From contig JASLHF010000124.1 in the NCBI GenBank assembly GCA_030152275.1, positions 1-45,799 of the forward strand: DNA of 45,799 nucleotides, read 5' to 3'. Positions within the stretch are counted from its first letter, which is position 1. Every line of letters begins with the position of its first letter. This document shows positions 1-9,299 of the stretch, piece by piece. Both the position numbers and the translations under genes were made by a program. The notes under the pieces are model-generated. The model ran no database searches. It saw nothing but the letters and a program-made list of their open reading frames with translations, and was not told the DNA's origin. The DNA is from Acinetobacter sp. (lineage in GTDB: Bacteria > Pseudomonadota > Gammaproteobacteria > Pseudomonadales > Moraxellaceae).

Positions 1-3000
1 TGAAGCCGCTTTGACATCTAAGCCAGCACTGATAGCAAATCCGCCATTGCCGCCGTCACCGCCAATCGATTGAGCCACAATTGCTGTCGAAGCATCGCCT
101 TCAGTTACGATATTATGATCGGTTTCAATGGTTACACTCCCGGACTTGCCGCCATCGCCGCTGCCGCCACCCAGAGCAACTCCTGCTGAATACCCACCGC
201 CTGACAAAGCAGTTCCTGCTACAGAAAAGCCGCCATTACCGCCTGAGCCGCCAATCGATTGAGCCAATATGCCAATCGCATTATTCCCGGCTGTTGACAG
301 TGTTGCTGTATTCACCGCTGAATTTTTTGATTTATTTGCTGTGACTGAAACGCCTTTGGATTGACCGCCAGCGCCGCCAGCACCGCCTAGAGCCACATTT
401 GCGGCAAATACGCCATTGCCTCCAGCCTTAACAGCAAGTGCCAGACCGCCATTACCGCCAGTTCCGCCAATAGACTGGGCAACAATCGCTGAGGAGTTAT
501 TGCCTCTGGTTGTAATTTCACCCGTACTGCTCACTATCGCATTATTTGCTTCAGCGCCTGCTGAGCCTGCGCCGCCAAAACTTAGACCAATTGAGTTTCC
601 ACCCATAATATCGGCCGCACCGGCAAAACCGCCGTTACCGCCATCACCGCCAATCGACTGTGCAACAATCGCTGAGGAGTTATCACCATTGGTTTCAATG
701 TAATCAGCATCATTTTCTACTGTGGCAACACCTGCTTTTCCACCTGCGCCACCTTTACCGCCAATGGCCAGATTTACTGCATTTGCACTGCCAACAGAGG
801 CCGCAACAGCTCCTCCTGCATTACCGCCTGCACCGCCAATCGACTGACTGACAATTGCTGATGAACTGGCACCTTTAGTAACAATGTTTCCTCTATTTGA
901 AACAAGCGCCTGTGATGCTGTATTTCCTTTACCGCCTGCGCCACCCAATGCAATATTTGCTGAAAGTGCTGATGCTCCTAAGCTGCCACTAACAGTAATA
1001 CCGCCATTACCGCCACCGCCACCAATGGACTGTGCAAGAATGCCTGTAGAAGCAACACCTGTAGTTGAAATACCTCCACTGTTCACAACAGTCGCAGTTT
1101 CAGCTTTACCACCATCACCACCATTACCACCAAGAGCAACATTGACAGATACAGCTGACGCTCCTGCGGTGGCAGCAACAGCCACTCCACCATTACCGCC
1201 ACCACCGCCAATTGACTGGGCAGTGATACCTGTTGAACGGTGACCTACTGTTGTTAAATCAGACTTATTATTAACAGTAACCTGACCACTTTTTGCACCA
1301 GCACCACCTTTACCACCCAATGCGACACTTGCTGTAACTGGAGTCATAATACCTCCACTGGCAGCAATTGCTATTCCACCATTACCACCGCCACCGCCAA
1401 TCGACTGTGCAACTATTGCAGATGAATCTTCACCTTTGGTTGTGATATGAGTACCTGATGAAGCGACACTGACTGAACCGCCTTTTCCTCCATCTGCACC
1501 TTTACCACCGATGGCTATACCTACAGGTCCGCCAGCCGTAACACTCATACTGCCGTTACCACCACCACCACCAATCGACTGTGCGAGTATTCCGACAGCA
1601 TCTTTAGAACCCTCAGTGGACACTGTTCCTTTGTTCTCTATCGAGACGACTCCAGCATCATTACCTGTTCCACCATTTCCACCAATAGATACAAGTGCTC
1701 CAACGGTTAGACCTGCGTTACCACCACCACCACCAATCGACTGAGCTACAATCCCACTCGAATGCTTGCCTTTTACACGTATTACACTTTCAGTCCCTGT
1801 TTTTACGGTAACATCGCCACCTGCACCACCGCTGGTCGCATTTCCACCAATACCGGCAAAACCTAATGATTTACTGGAGTTACCACCACCACCACCAATC
1901 GCCTGAGCAAGTATGCCGTGTGAGTCTTCACCTGCGGTACTGAGTATATTATTATTCGTGACGCTGACAGTCCCGCTGTTTCCACCGGCTCCCCCCTGGG
2001 CACCTAAACTATAGCCTGCCGCAGAAAAACGACCACTACCGCCACCACCACCCAGTGACTGAGCAATAATTGCAGAAGAATCTGTGACTCCTTTTGTTTC
2101 GACAGAAGCAGAATTGTCAATATTTACTGCTCCTGCATCTCCACCTGAGCCTCCTTTCCCACCAAGGTTAGCAATACTGACGGCGAACCCTGTATTCCCA
2201 CCTGCTCCGCCAACTGATTGCCCCAGAATACCTATTGATTCATTTCCGGTCATCACAATTGTTGTTCTGGAATCAGTCGTGATCGTTACATTACCTGCTT
2301 TTCCTGCTGGTTCATTTTTCCCCTGATGTGTGACTATACCAACAGCCCCACCTGCATCACCACCTTCACCACCTTCACTGACACCTAATATACCAATTGA
2401 ATTATTGCCACTCATCACAATAGAAGAATTTTCAATTTCTATAATTGCATCCTTACCCTCACCTCCGGCATTTCCACCACCACCACCACCAACGACAGTG
2501 CCATAAGCCCCACCTCCTTCTCCGCCTTTACCACCCTTGGATTTTGCATAAACACCAACGGCACCTTTAGCATCCATTTTCAGATCAATTTTTTTGACCG
2601 ATAAATATGCATCTGATGCATCACCACCAGTACCACCCGGTTTACCACTTCCGCCTAATATATAATCTCCGCCTTTACCTCCCTTGCCACCCTCACTGAC
2701 CGAATACAGTCCCTTTGTACCCATAACTGAAACTGATTGACGTGTATCCTTATCAGAGGATATTTCAACACTTAATCTAGGGTTAACAACCGCCGGTTCT
2801 GCAGCTGTAGGCTCTGTTGCTGAATAGCTCACAGTCAGTGGGAAACCATTAGCAATACTCACGGTATATTCACCTTGAGAAACAGTTACTTTATTTGCTG
2901 TAATTGTTTCTGATGAAACTGACTTCCATTCATTTCCACTAAGGTTATATTTTTCACGGGTGTACTTTACTGTGCCTACTGCAGGATCAAGAATAGTCTC

Positions 3001-3516
3001 TAAACTGACCGGCTTATAAACAATTTTACTCTGCCCTGCCGATATTTGTTTATTATCTTTATCCAGGGTAAATGCATTATATAAAACAGTAATAGTTCCA
3101 GTTTTTTCATCCAGTGTTTCTGACACCGGTTCGTATAAAACTCCTCCAGCATCTCCACCGTTTCCACCTGCTTTCGGCTTTACAAATAAGGCACCATCCC
3201 GACCATCTTTACCGTTTTCACCTTTCGCAACAGCACCCAGCCCATTACTTGATGTATTTGAAGATCCAAGTTTTATGACTTGATTAAACTGACTGTTTGA
3301 TGAACAGCTATTTTCACCTGAACTCACAGGCGGCTTGCAGGCTGTAACAGGATCATACGCATAAGCATCAACCCCTATCACGGGCAGTGCTATCAAAAAT
3401 GCTGACTGTAAAGCTGTTTTAGCTGTTGATCTTTTCCCTTTCCTTTTTACATTTTCAGCTACAGCAACCCACGCCCCAAGCGTTTCATTCCATATAATAC
3501 GGTACACATGATTCAT
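1..3516 (-). CDS. Giant glycine-rich repeat surface protein with ESPR signal, N-terminal part (partial at left edge)
   Basis: The frame is open from an ATG at 3516 to the window edge (1172 codons, no stop seen). The ATG follows a good Shine-Dalgarno (GGGAGAA). The N-terminus MNHVYRIIWNETLGAWVAVA is a classic extended signal peptide region (ESPR), known from autotransporters and two-partner secretion adhesins, followed by a basic stretch and a hydrophobic signal core ending near DAYA. After about 250 residues of unique sequence come at least twelve imperfect repeats of about 54-72 residues, each carrying a SIGG(G/A)GGN(G/A)G-type block preceded by S(S/T)(A/G)I(V/L)AQ. This resembles glycine-rich beta-helix passengers of type V proteins. 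The C-terminus, where a beta-barrel could lie, is outside the window, so the secretion subtype is unknown. Likely surface-exposed or secreted; adhesion is inference. Confidence 0.85.
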   Translation of the reverse strand, partial: MNHVYRIIWNETLGAWVAVAENVKRKGKRSTAKTALQSAFLIALPVIGVDAYAYDPVTACKPPVSSGENSCSSNSQFNQVIKLGSSNTSSNGLGAVAKGENGKDGRDGALFVKPKAGGNGGDAGGVLYEPVSETLDEKTGTITVLYNAFTLDKDNKQISAGQSKIVYKPVSLETILDPAVGTVKYTREKYNLSGNEWKSVSSETITANKVTVSQGEYTVSIANGFPLTVSYSATEPTAAEPAVVNPRLSVEISSDKDTRQSVSVMGTKGLYSVSEGGKGGKGGDYILGGSGKPGGTGGDASDAYLSVKKIDLKMDAKGAVGVYAKSKGGKGGEGGGAYGTVVGGGGGGNAGGEGKDAIIEIENSSIVMSGNNSIGILGVSEGGEGGDAGGAVGIVTHQGKNEPAGKAGNVTITTDSRTTIVMTGNESIGILGQSVGGAGGNTGFAVSIANLGGKGGSGGDAGAVNIDNSASVETKGVTDSSAIIAQSLGGGGGSGRFSAAGYSLGAQGGAGGNSGTVSVTNNNILSTAGEDSHGILAQAIGGGGGNSSKSLGFAGIGGNATSGGAGGDVTVKTGTESVIRVKGKHSSGIVAQSIGGGGGNAGLTVGALVSIGGNGGTGNDAGVVSIENKGTVSTEGSKDAVGILAQSIGGGGGNGSMSVTAGGPVGIAIGGKGADGGKGGSVSVASSGTHITTKGEDSSAIVAQSIGGGGGNGGIAIAASGGIMTPVTASVALGGKGGAGAKSGQVTVNNKSDLTTVGHRSTGITAQSIGGGGGNGGVAVAATAGASAVSVNVALGGNGGDGGKAETATVVNSGGISTTGVASTGILAQSIGGGGGNGGITVSGSLGASALSANIALGGAGGKGNTASQALVSNRGNIVTKGASSSAIVSQSIGGAGGNAGGAVAASVGSANAVNLAIGGKGGAGGKAGVATVENDADYIETNGDNSSAIVAQSIGGDGGNGGFAGAADIMGGNSIGLSFGGAGSAGAEANNAIVSSTGEITTRGNNSSAIVAQSIGGTGGNGGLALAVKAGGNGVFAANVALGGAGGAGGQSKGVSVTANKSKNSAVNTATLSTAGNNAIGILAQSIGGSGGNGGFSVAGTALSGGGYSAGVALGGGSGDGGKSGSVTIETDHNIVTEGDASTAIVAQSIGGDGGNGGFAISAGLDVKAAS

Positions 3517-4249
3517 TATTTTTCTCCCAGAGAATTTTTCAATGCTTCACTCACAATGCAATGACAGCATGCATGCCTTCCTTGGACTCACACTGAGCAG
3601 GAATAAATCATCTGCATTTTTTTCATGATGAATTGAAAAAATAAAAAGTTATCTGCTAAAAAGATAAATTTATTGATTTAATTAACCGAGCAATTAGAGC
3701 ATCGAGAGAAGCCTATTTCTATCACTGTAAATAGGGATACTGAGAGCGTTTAAAGGGTAAATGATGATTTACTGGGCCTTCAGAATTCATCCGATTTGAA
3801 TGTGTTTTCAGACAGAATATTCATAGCCGCACACTGAATTTTAAACTGAGTTTTGAGTCAAAAAATTTTATCTTGATCAAGTCGATGCCGTGGCGCATGA
3901 AGTTATTTTGAAAAATTCCCTGCAAATACTCTATTTAATTTTTTGATGTGTGAAAAAGATATAATTTTTAACATGACTCAATTCTGGATAGCCGCTGAAA
4001 TAGACAAACCCAATCCGAACAATAGCATCTGAATAGAAAAAGAGGCATTGCAAATAAAAAATCACCTTCATTAAATAGCTTTCGCTTATATAAAAACGAC
4101 TGTTTTTTCTTCGCTGGCAAAAGTTTACTTGCCTAAAAAGCCATGCAAAACAGGGATCAAACAATCCTCTTTTTTTCGAAGCCCTATAGATTTCACATTG
4201 AAAAAATGATATTTTTTACAAAAATAAAACACAAAATAATCAAATAAAT
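3517..4249. other. Intergenic region between the divergent surface protein and secretion operon
   Basis: This 733-base AT-rich stretch separates two divergently transcribed units and must hold both promoters, but no strong sigma-70 pair stands out by eye. A 7-bp hairpin (CCTATTT at 3712-3718 with AAATAGG at 3729-3735) lies in the probable leader of the surface-protein gene. It has no T-run and is not a convincing terminator. The only sizeable open frame (3931-4164, minus) has no ribosome site or recognisable product and is left out. No Shine-Dalgarno precedes the gspG start. Confidence 0.5.
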
Positions 4250-4666
4250 ATGAAATTTTATAAAAACACAGGATTTACGTTGCTAGAACTATTGATTGTA
4301 GTGGTGATCATTGGGCTGCTTGCAGGAATTGTTGGGCCTAAACTTTTTAAAAACATCAATAAATCAGAAACAACTACCGCTAAGGCACAAATAGATACCT
4401 TTGTTAAAGCACTCGATAATTATCGTATCGACACAGGCCGCTATCCAACTTCTCAAGAGGGATTACAAGCGCTTTTGACAAACCCAACTCATTTACAGGG
4501 CTGGAATGGACCATATTTAAAAAAGGCCATTCCAAACGACCCTTGGGGAATGCCATATCTATATGCTGAACCCGGCACACATCAAAACGAATACGACGTA
4601 TACTCTTTTGGAAAAGATAAAAAAGAAGGCGGCGAAGGCGATAACCAAGATATTGGTAATTGGTAA
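4250..4666 (+). CDS. gspG: Type II secretion major pseudopilin GspG
   Basis: Major pseudopilin that polymerises into the periplasmic piston of a type II secretion system. The 138-aa product has a short basic leader and the prepilin cleavage site G/FTLLELLIVVVIIGLLAG, followed by one N-terminal hydrophobic helix. The C-terminal half carries the GspG pattern: RYPTSQEGLQAL, PNDPWGMPYLY and a final DNQDIGNW, which in the family forms the calcium-binding loop and C-terminal cap. Length is typical. The start is an ATG without an obvious Shine-Dalgarno. It is the first gene of a tightly packed operon and its stop overlaps the gspF start (TAATG). No prepilin peptidase lies in the window, so processing presumably uses the chromosomal PilD (inference). 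Confidence 0.95.
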   Translation: MKFYKNTGFTLLELLIVVVIIGLLAGIVGPKLFKNINKSETTTAKAQIDTFVKALDNYRIDTGRYPTSQEGLQALLTNPTHLQGWNGPYLKKAIPNDPWGMPYLYAEPGTHQNEYDVYSFGKDKKEGGEGDNQDIGNW

Positions 4667-5715
4667 TGCTTCAACTCAAATTTTCCAAAATTAAAAATTA
4701 TAATTCGAATTTCAATGTAAATATTTTCCTCTATGAGTTTAAGACTTTACTTGAATCAGGTTTAAGTATTATTGAAGTTATTCACACTTTGCTTGATCGA
4801 GGTGATGTCTATACAGCGGTATTGTCCCCAATTTATCAAGATTTAAAGGCCGGTTACAGTTTTTCCCAAAGTTTAACTCACCAACCTGAAATATTCCCCA
4901 AGCTTCTGGTTGCTACGGTTAAATCGACTGAACAAACAGGCCAATTAAACTTAGGCTTAGACCGCTATTTAACTTATATGGAAAATATTAGTGTGCTTAA
5001 AAATAAAATTACAAGCGCTTCAATTTATCCACTAACAGTTTTGATTATCGGATTTATCATTTCTATTTTCCTCTTGCTTTATTTAATCCCAAAATTTTCA
5101 ATCGTCTATGATGATCTCGATTTAAACCTGCCTTTTTTGTCTAATTTATTAATTCAATTAGGAAGCTTTATTGCACAATATAAGATATACACAATTATTA
5201 CTTTAATAATATTATTAGCATCTGCTGTATATTTCAGAAAGTCAATTCTTAAAAAAATATCATGCTATCTTCTTAAGATTAAAAGTATTTCTTATTATTA
5301 TCATGCGATTGTATTAACTCGATTTTATCGAGCATTAAGTTTAATGCTCGATGGAGGATATCCTTTAATCTCGGCTCTAGATACATGTAAAGAAACATTA
5401 AATGATGATTTTAAGTATAGAGTAGAAAGTATTAATCAAGGTCTAAAACAAGGTGAGATCTTTAGCCGTTTACTTGAACAGCACCAACTAACAACCCCTA
5501 TCGCAAGCCGCTTAATTAAAAGTGGTGAGAAAAATGGAAATATTAGCCAAATGCTTGCTAAAACAGCAGATTTTCATGATCTTGAGGTTTCTCGTTTTAT
5601 TGATAAATTATCCAAAGTCATTGAACCCATTCTTATGATTGTCATCGGAGGATTTGTAGGAATGATTGTAATTCTGCTTTATTTACCTATTTTTGATATG
5701 GTTGGATCACTTTAA
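4666..5715 (+). CDS. gspF: Type II secretion inner-membrane platform protein GspF
   Basis: Polytopic inner-membrane protein that couples the GspE ATPase to the pseudopilus. About 349 residues, close to but shorter than classical GspF (about 400). Two T2SSF-type helical cytoplasmic domains are visible: an N-terminal one around FKTLLESGLSIIEVIHTLL and a second around RFYRALSLMLDGGYPLISAL, the repeat signature of the family. Each is followed by membrane segments (around IYPLTVLIIGFIISIFLLLYL, TIITLIILLASAVYF and the C-terminal IEPILMIVIGGFVGMIVILL). I chose the ATG that overlaps the gspG stop rather than the TTG two codons upstream. Its own stop overlaps the gspE ATG (TAATG), so translation of G-F-E is coupled. 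Confidence 0.93.
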   Translation: MLQLKFSKIKNYNSNFNVNIFLYEFKTLLESGLSIIEVIHTLLDRGDVYTAVLSPIYQDLKAGYSFSQSLTHQPEIFPKLLVATVKSTEQTGQLNLGLDRYLTYMENISVLKNKITSASIYPLTVLIIGFIISIFLLLYLIPKFSIVYDDLDLNLPFLSNLLIQLGSFIAQYKIYTIITLIILLASAVYFRKSILKKISCYLLKIKSISYYYHAIVLTRFYRALSLMLDGGYPLISALDTCKETLNDDFKYRVESINQGLKQGEIFSRLLEQHQLTTPIASRLIKSGEKNGNISQMLAKTADFHDLEVSRFIDKLSKVIEPILMIVIGGFVGMIVILLYLPIFDMVGSL

Positions 5716-7286
5716 TGGATAAAAATAAATTAAGTGAACTTGAGCATTTAGCGCTAACTAATCAAGACTGGATTTCAAGCATTAAAGACTGTCAGCCTAA
5801 TGATTGGCAATCCTATATAGAAGCGCTTTATCAAATTCCTTTTTTTGAGGAATATCAGATAAAAATTGATGATCGATTTCTTAGCTATCAAGAAATGTAT
5901 CGCTATAAAATATTATTAGCACTATACAATGACCAATATATATTAATACTACCCTCTCCTTGGCATAACAATCTAAGTTCACTTTTAAAAAACGCTGAAG
6001 AAAAAATAAATATTTATTTCTCCTATATTCATTTTATAGAACATTATTTACAGAAAATACAAAGTTTTTCTTCAACGCAACAAGAAGAAAGCTGCACCTT
6101 ACATAATGATCAAAAAAATGAAAATATAGAAACACTAAGTCTAAACAGTATTGCAAACGCTGAAAATGAAGTTATTAAACTTGTTAATTCAACCTTGTAT
6201 GAAGCTTATATACAGAAAGCCAGCGACATTCACTTTGAAAATTTTTCAGGCGGCTTACATATTCGCTATCGTATCGATGGTATCTTAATTTCTATTAAAA
6301 AAATTCAAAATCATAATTTAGTTCAACAAATTATATCTCGAATTAAAGTATTGGCTGAATTAGATATTGGTGAACGGCGAATTCCTCAAGATGGGCGTTT
6401 TAGTGTAAAGCTTGAACATAAGATTCTTGACTTCCGTGTTTCGATTATGCCCGGAGTGTTTGGTGAGGATGCTGTTCTCAGGATTTTGGATAAAGATGGG
6501 ATATTAAAAGAAGGACAACATCTCTCATTAAATGACTTAGGATATCCCGCAGACTTTCAAGGTCAGTTAAGACAAATTGCAAGTCAGCCATATGGCATGG
6601 TGCTGCTAACAGGACCTACTGGTTCAGGCAAAACAACCACTGTTTATGCTTTGATTAATGAAACCTTAAAAGCGTATGAAAAGCTGATTACGGTAGAAGA
6701 TCCAGTAGAGTATGCGCTTAATAATGCATTACAAATTCCAATAAATGAAAAAAAAGGACTGACTTTTGCAAAAGGGCTGCGTTCTATTTTACGTCATGAT
6801 CCTGACAAAATTCTGGTAGGCGAAATTCGCGATAAAGAAACGGGGGAAATTGCTATTCAAGCTGCTTTGACTGGACATCTCGTTTTTACGACTGTCCATG
6901 CCAATCATGTTTTTGATGTAATTGGCCGTTTTCAGCACATGGAGATTGATCAATACAATCTTGTGAGCGCATTAAATGGCATTGTAGCTCAACGTCTTAT
7001 ACGTGTGTTATGCAAACATTGTAAAAAACCAAATGAAGCCAATGAATTCCGAGTAATCGGATGTTCTGAATGCAGCTTTACTGGTTATAAAGGCCGTAAA
7101 GCAATTGCAGAAATTTTAATTTTAAATGACGAGTTAAAAGAGCTAATTATTAATAAAGCTTCAGTCCGTGAAATGAAACAAATAAGCTCACAGTATGGTT
7201 TGCTCTCTATGAGAGATTATGCAATGAGTTTGGTAGATACCGGAGAAACCACTTTAGAAGAGGTAAATCGTGTTACCTTCCAATAA
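5715..7286 (+). CDS. gspE: Type II secretion assembly ATPase GspE
   Basis: Cytoplasmic hexameric ATPase that powers pseudopilus assembly. 523 residues, normal for GspE/PilB. The N-terminal region (about 1-140) is divergent. The core begins with DIHFENFSGGLHIRYRIDG. Walker A GPTGSGKTTT lies at about residues 300-309, followed by the Asp box (VEDPVEYAL), Walker B-type ILVGEIRDKETGEIA and the His box TGHLVFTTVHAN. A tetracysteine zinc motif (CKHC then CSEC, separated by 15 residues) near residues 433-455 is typical of GspE/PilB ATPases and absent from retraction ATPases. The start ATG overlaps the gspF stop. The next gene begins inside the last codons. Confidence 0.95.
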   Translation: MDKNKLSELEHLALTNQDWISSIKDCQPNDWQSYIEALYQIPFFEEYQIKIDDRFLSYQEMYRYKILLALYNDQYILILPSPWHNNLSSLLKNAEEKINIYFSYIHFIEHYLQKIQSFSSTQQEESCTLHNDQKNENIETLSLNSIANAENEVIKLVNSTLYEAYIQKASDIHFENFSGGLHIRYRIDGILISIKKIQNHNLVQQIISRIKVLAELDIGERRIPQDGRFSVKLEHKILDFRVSIMPGVFGEDAVLRILDKDGILKEGQHLSLNDLGYPADFQGQLRQIASQPYGMVLLTGPTGSGKTTTVYALINETLKAYEKLITVEDPVEYALNNALQIPINEKKGLTFAKGLRSILRHDPDKILVGEIRDKETGEIAIQAALTGHLVFTTVHANHVFDVIGRFQHMEIDQYNLVSALNGIVAQRLIRVLCKHCKKPNEANEFRVIGCSECSFTGYKGRKAIAEILILNDELKELIINKASVREMKQISSQYGLLSMRDYAMSLVDTGETTLEEVNRVTFQ

Positions 7287-7845
7287 GAAAAAAATATCTC
7301 AATATTATATCTCTATACATGAGATTTATCGCATTGAATCGAATAATCTAATTAAATTAGGCAGCTTTAATGACTTAAAAGAAGATTCCTCTTTTAAATT
7401 TCCAAATATATGTAAAGTTTTTTTGGCTGCAGATTGCTATAAAATTTTTATAAACCCTGCAGAAGTACAGTACTCTCCAAAACGATTTCAACAACAAGCA
7501 GAGCAACGTTTCAAATTATACTTTCCGCACTTGAACGTGGTTCAATATTATTTTTTTTGTGATGAGCCTAAGTTTGATCGGCCTTATCTTGCCGTAGCAG
7601 TTGAAAAAGATTGGTATAATAATTTTATAAATGATTTTAATTTCAAAAATTTAGATCATATTGAAATTTTACCGTTAGCCACTTTTATATATTTCCAGCA
7701 ATCTCATGAAAATAATTTTTGTTTTAAAGAAATCTCTTTAGCGACACACTTTATTCATGTTGATGGCCAATTAAATCAAATCATCCAAAAGAATAAAAAC
7801 ATGAATGAAGCCGGTCACTTTCATTTACTGGAAATAGATATATGA
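7270..7845 (+). CDS. Cytoplasmic platform protein, GspL/PilM position
   Basis: A 191-aa protein with no signal peptide and no membrane segment. I do not recognise a clear domain in its sequence. It starts at a GTG that overlaps the end of gspE by 17 bases and its stop overlaps the next ATG, so it belongs to the coupled operon. In T2SS and type IV pilus systems the slot after the ATPase and before a PilN-like protein is filled by the actin-fold protein PilM or the cytoplasmic part of GspL, which binds the GspE N-terminal domain. The short length (PilM is about 350 aa) suggests a reduced version. Function is inferred from gene order only. Confidence 0.6.
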   Translation: MLPSNKKKISQYYISIHEIYRIESNNLIKLGSFNDLKEDSSFKFPNICKVFLAADCYKIFINPAEVQYSPKRFQQQAEQRFKLYFPHLNVVQYYFFCDEPKFDRPYLAVAVEKDWYNNFINDFNFKNLDHIEILPLATFIYFQQSHENNFCFKEISLATHFIHVDGQLNQIIQKNKNMNEAGHFHLLEIDI

Positions 7846-8303
7846 ATTTTTATATTTATAAAAAGAATAAATACCAACATATTTATCGTTATCTAACCCT
7901 AACTTTGTGTGTTGGATTATTATCATTAATCATCTATAAACTTATAAATATTGAAAACTTAGCACATCATCAAAAAGAAGAACTTTTCCAATTAGAACAG
8001 CAATATCAAGAATTAAGCCGTATTCCCACGCATGAGAATAAAAAATTAGGGATAAACTTAGACGAAATAGAACGAATGATATTCTATCCTAATCATGTGA
8101 TTCAGCTTAAAAAAATTGATTACAAACAACAAACTCAACAAATCTTTATTCAGGGATTTGCTAAGTCTATAGAAGAGATTGACCAGTTAAAAATTGATTT
8201 AAATCAAAAAAATATATTCAAAGATATCCATATTACTTCAGTTACCATGGATGGTAATAGCAAAACATTTAAAACGGAATTCAGATTGCAAGGTCAGCTA
8301 TGA
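7842..8303 (+). CDS. PilN / GspL C-terminal-like bitopic membrane protein
   Basis: 153 residues: a short basic cytoplasmic N-terminus, one membrane helix at about residues 15-34 (YLTLTLCVGLLSLIIYKLI), a coiled-coil-like stretch rich in E, Q and L (about 35-65) and a periplasmic domain of about 80 residues with alternating beta and alpha pattern (QQIFIQGFAKSIEEIDQL). This is the PilN/GspL periplasmic ferredoxin-like layout. It overlaps its neighbours on both sides by ATGA-type junctions. Together with the preceding soluble protein it probably makes a split GspL, the platform component that recruits the ATPase. The family call rests on architecture and position. Confidence 0.7.
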   Translation: MNFYIYKKNKYQHIYRYLTLTLCVGLLSLIIYKLINIENLAHHQKEELFQLEQQYQELSRIPTHENKKLGINLDEIERMIFYPNHVIQLKKIDYKQQTQQIFIQGFAKSIEEIDQLKIDLNQKNIFKDIHITSVTMDGNSKTFKTEFRLQGQL

Positions 8304-8785
8304 ACCGAAAAAAAATATACTGGGAAATTGAAAATAAATTATATCAATTGCATCCTCTAGATGCAGGAATTTTATTTTTTATTTTTTTAATCCTATTTAT
8401 TTATAGTTTAGTCATTCCTCAATATGAAGAAAATATTCATCTTCTCAATCAGTATCATCAAGAAATTTCTTCTGCTATAGAACAAAAGAAAATTCAAAAT
8501 AATGCTTTACTGCCACTTCAAGATAAATTTTTAACAGGAACGCCTTTAGTTGAAATTGCAAAATTTTATCAACAAGAAGGAATCCTGATTTTAGATAGCA
8601 AATATGATCAGAAATCAGAGCAAATACAGTTTCAATTAAACGGAGATGTTAAAAGTTTTCTTAAAGTGAGCAAATACTTACAAACTTTTAATAATTTAGA
8701 ACTTCTCAATATTACGATTACACAAAATGAACGTGATAGAGCGCCTGAACTGTTAATTACTTGGCAAGTGAAGGCAGCCTCATGA
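8300..8785 (+). CDS. PilO / GspM-like bitopic membrane protein
   Basis: 161 residues with one membrane helix at about 23-40 (ILFFIFLILFIYSLVIP), then a helical linker (about 41-75) and a C-terminal alpha/beta domain, where the segment SEQIQFQLNGDVKSFLKVSK is characteristic of the PilO/GspM ferredoxin-like fold. In the family it forms heterodimers with PilN/GspL and links the inner-membrane platform to the periplasmic GspC/PilP protein. It overlaps the previous stop and the next start. Assignment is by topology, size and gene order; sequence conservation in this family is always weak. Confidence 0.7.
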   Translation: MNRKKIYWEIENKLYQLHPLDAGILFFIFLILFIYSLVIPQYEENIHLLNQYHQEISSAIEQKKIQNNALLPLQDKFLTGTPLVEIAKFYQQEGILILDSKYDQKSEQIQFQLNGDVKSFLKVSKYLQTFNNLELLNITITQNERDRAPELLITWQVKAAS

Positions 8786-9297
8786 TTCGTACCATTAGTT
8801 TAATTATAGCTTTGATTGTGACACTTGCTTTGACTTTAGCAGCTTGGCTAATTCCAGATCCAATTGAAGAGTCAACTTTAATGGCAACTATAGAAACGCA
8901 GAATATAAAATCTATGCCAAATCATGAAATTCCTCTTCCTGCAGATCAAATCCTGTTAGATGAAATTAATCAGCCGCAGCAATTTTTAATTACTCCTGTG
9001 ACTAAAACTACTGATAAAAAAGAAATTATCATTGTTAAAAACAAAAAACCTCAGCCTCCTATTTCACTTACGCAGTATATTCAACCGCCTCCCCCGTCTC
9101 CACCAAATTTAATTTATACAGGACAAATGGTGGATGCGAACGGGATTAAAAAAGTATTTCTTACCGTTGAAGATCAAACCTTAGTTTTAGCACAAGGAGA
9201 TATCGTATCTCAACGCTGGAAAATACATTCTATTCAAGAAAATCAAATCACCATTTTGGATCAAATTTCCAATCAACTTTTTGTACTCAATATATAG
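8782..9297 (+). CDS. GspC / PilP-like inner-membrane connector to the secretin
   Basis: I chose the ATG at 8782, which overlaps the previous stop (ATGA), over an upstream in-frame TTG. The 171-residue product has a single N-terminal membrane anchor (ISLIIALIVTLALTLAAWLI), a flexible proline-rich linker (PPPPSPPNLIYTG) and a C-terminal beta domain of about 65 residues (KKVFLTVEDQTLVLAQGD to ISNQLFVLNI). The pattern of a stored short ligand or operator value, a lag called here the HR domain, matches the homology region of GspC and the beta-sandwich of PilP, which contacts secretin N0. The next gene is the secretin, two bases downstream, as expected. Confidence 0.75.
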   Translation: MIRTISLIIALIVTLALTLAAWLIPDPIEESTLMATIETQNIKSMPNHEIPLPADQILLDEINQPQQFLITPVTKTTDKKEIIIVKNKKPQPPISLTQYIQPPPPSPPNLIYTGQMVDANGIKKVFLTVEDQTLVLAQGDIVSQRWKIHSIQENQITILDQISNQLFVLNI

Positions 9298-9299
9298 CA

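Noticed and set aside
60..2330. Regularly spaced repeats and several plus-strand open frames rich in Pro, Leu and His
   Set aside because: The spacing is irregular (about 160-215 bases) and the repeats encode glycine blocks on the minus strand, so this is not a CRISPR array. The plus-strand frames are mirror images of the glycine-rich coding sequence.
3931..4164. A 77-codon frame on the minus strand
   Set aside because: No ribosome site, no recognisable domain, and it lies in the promoter region upstream of gspG.
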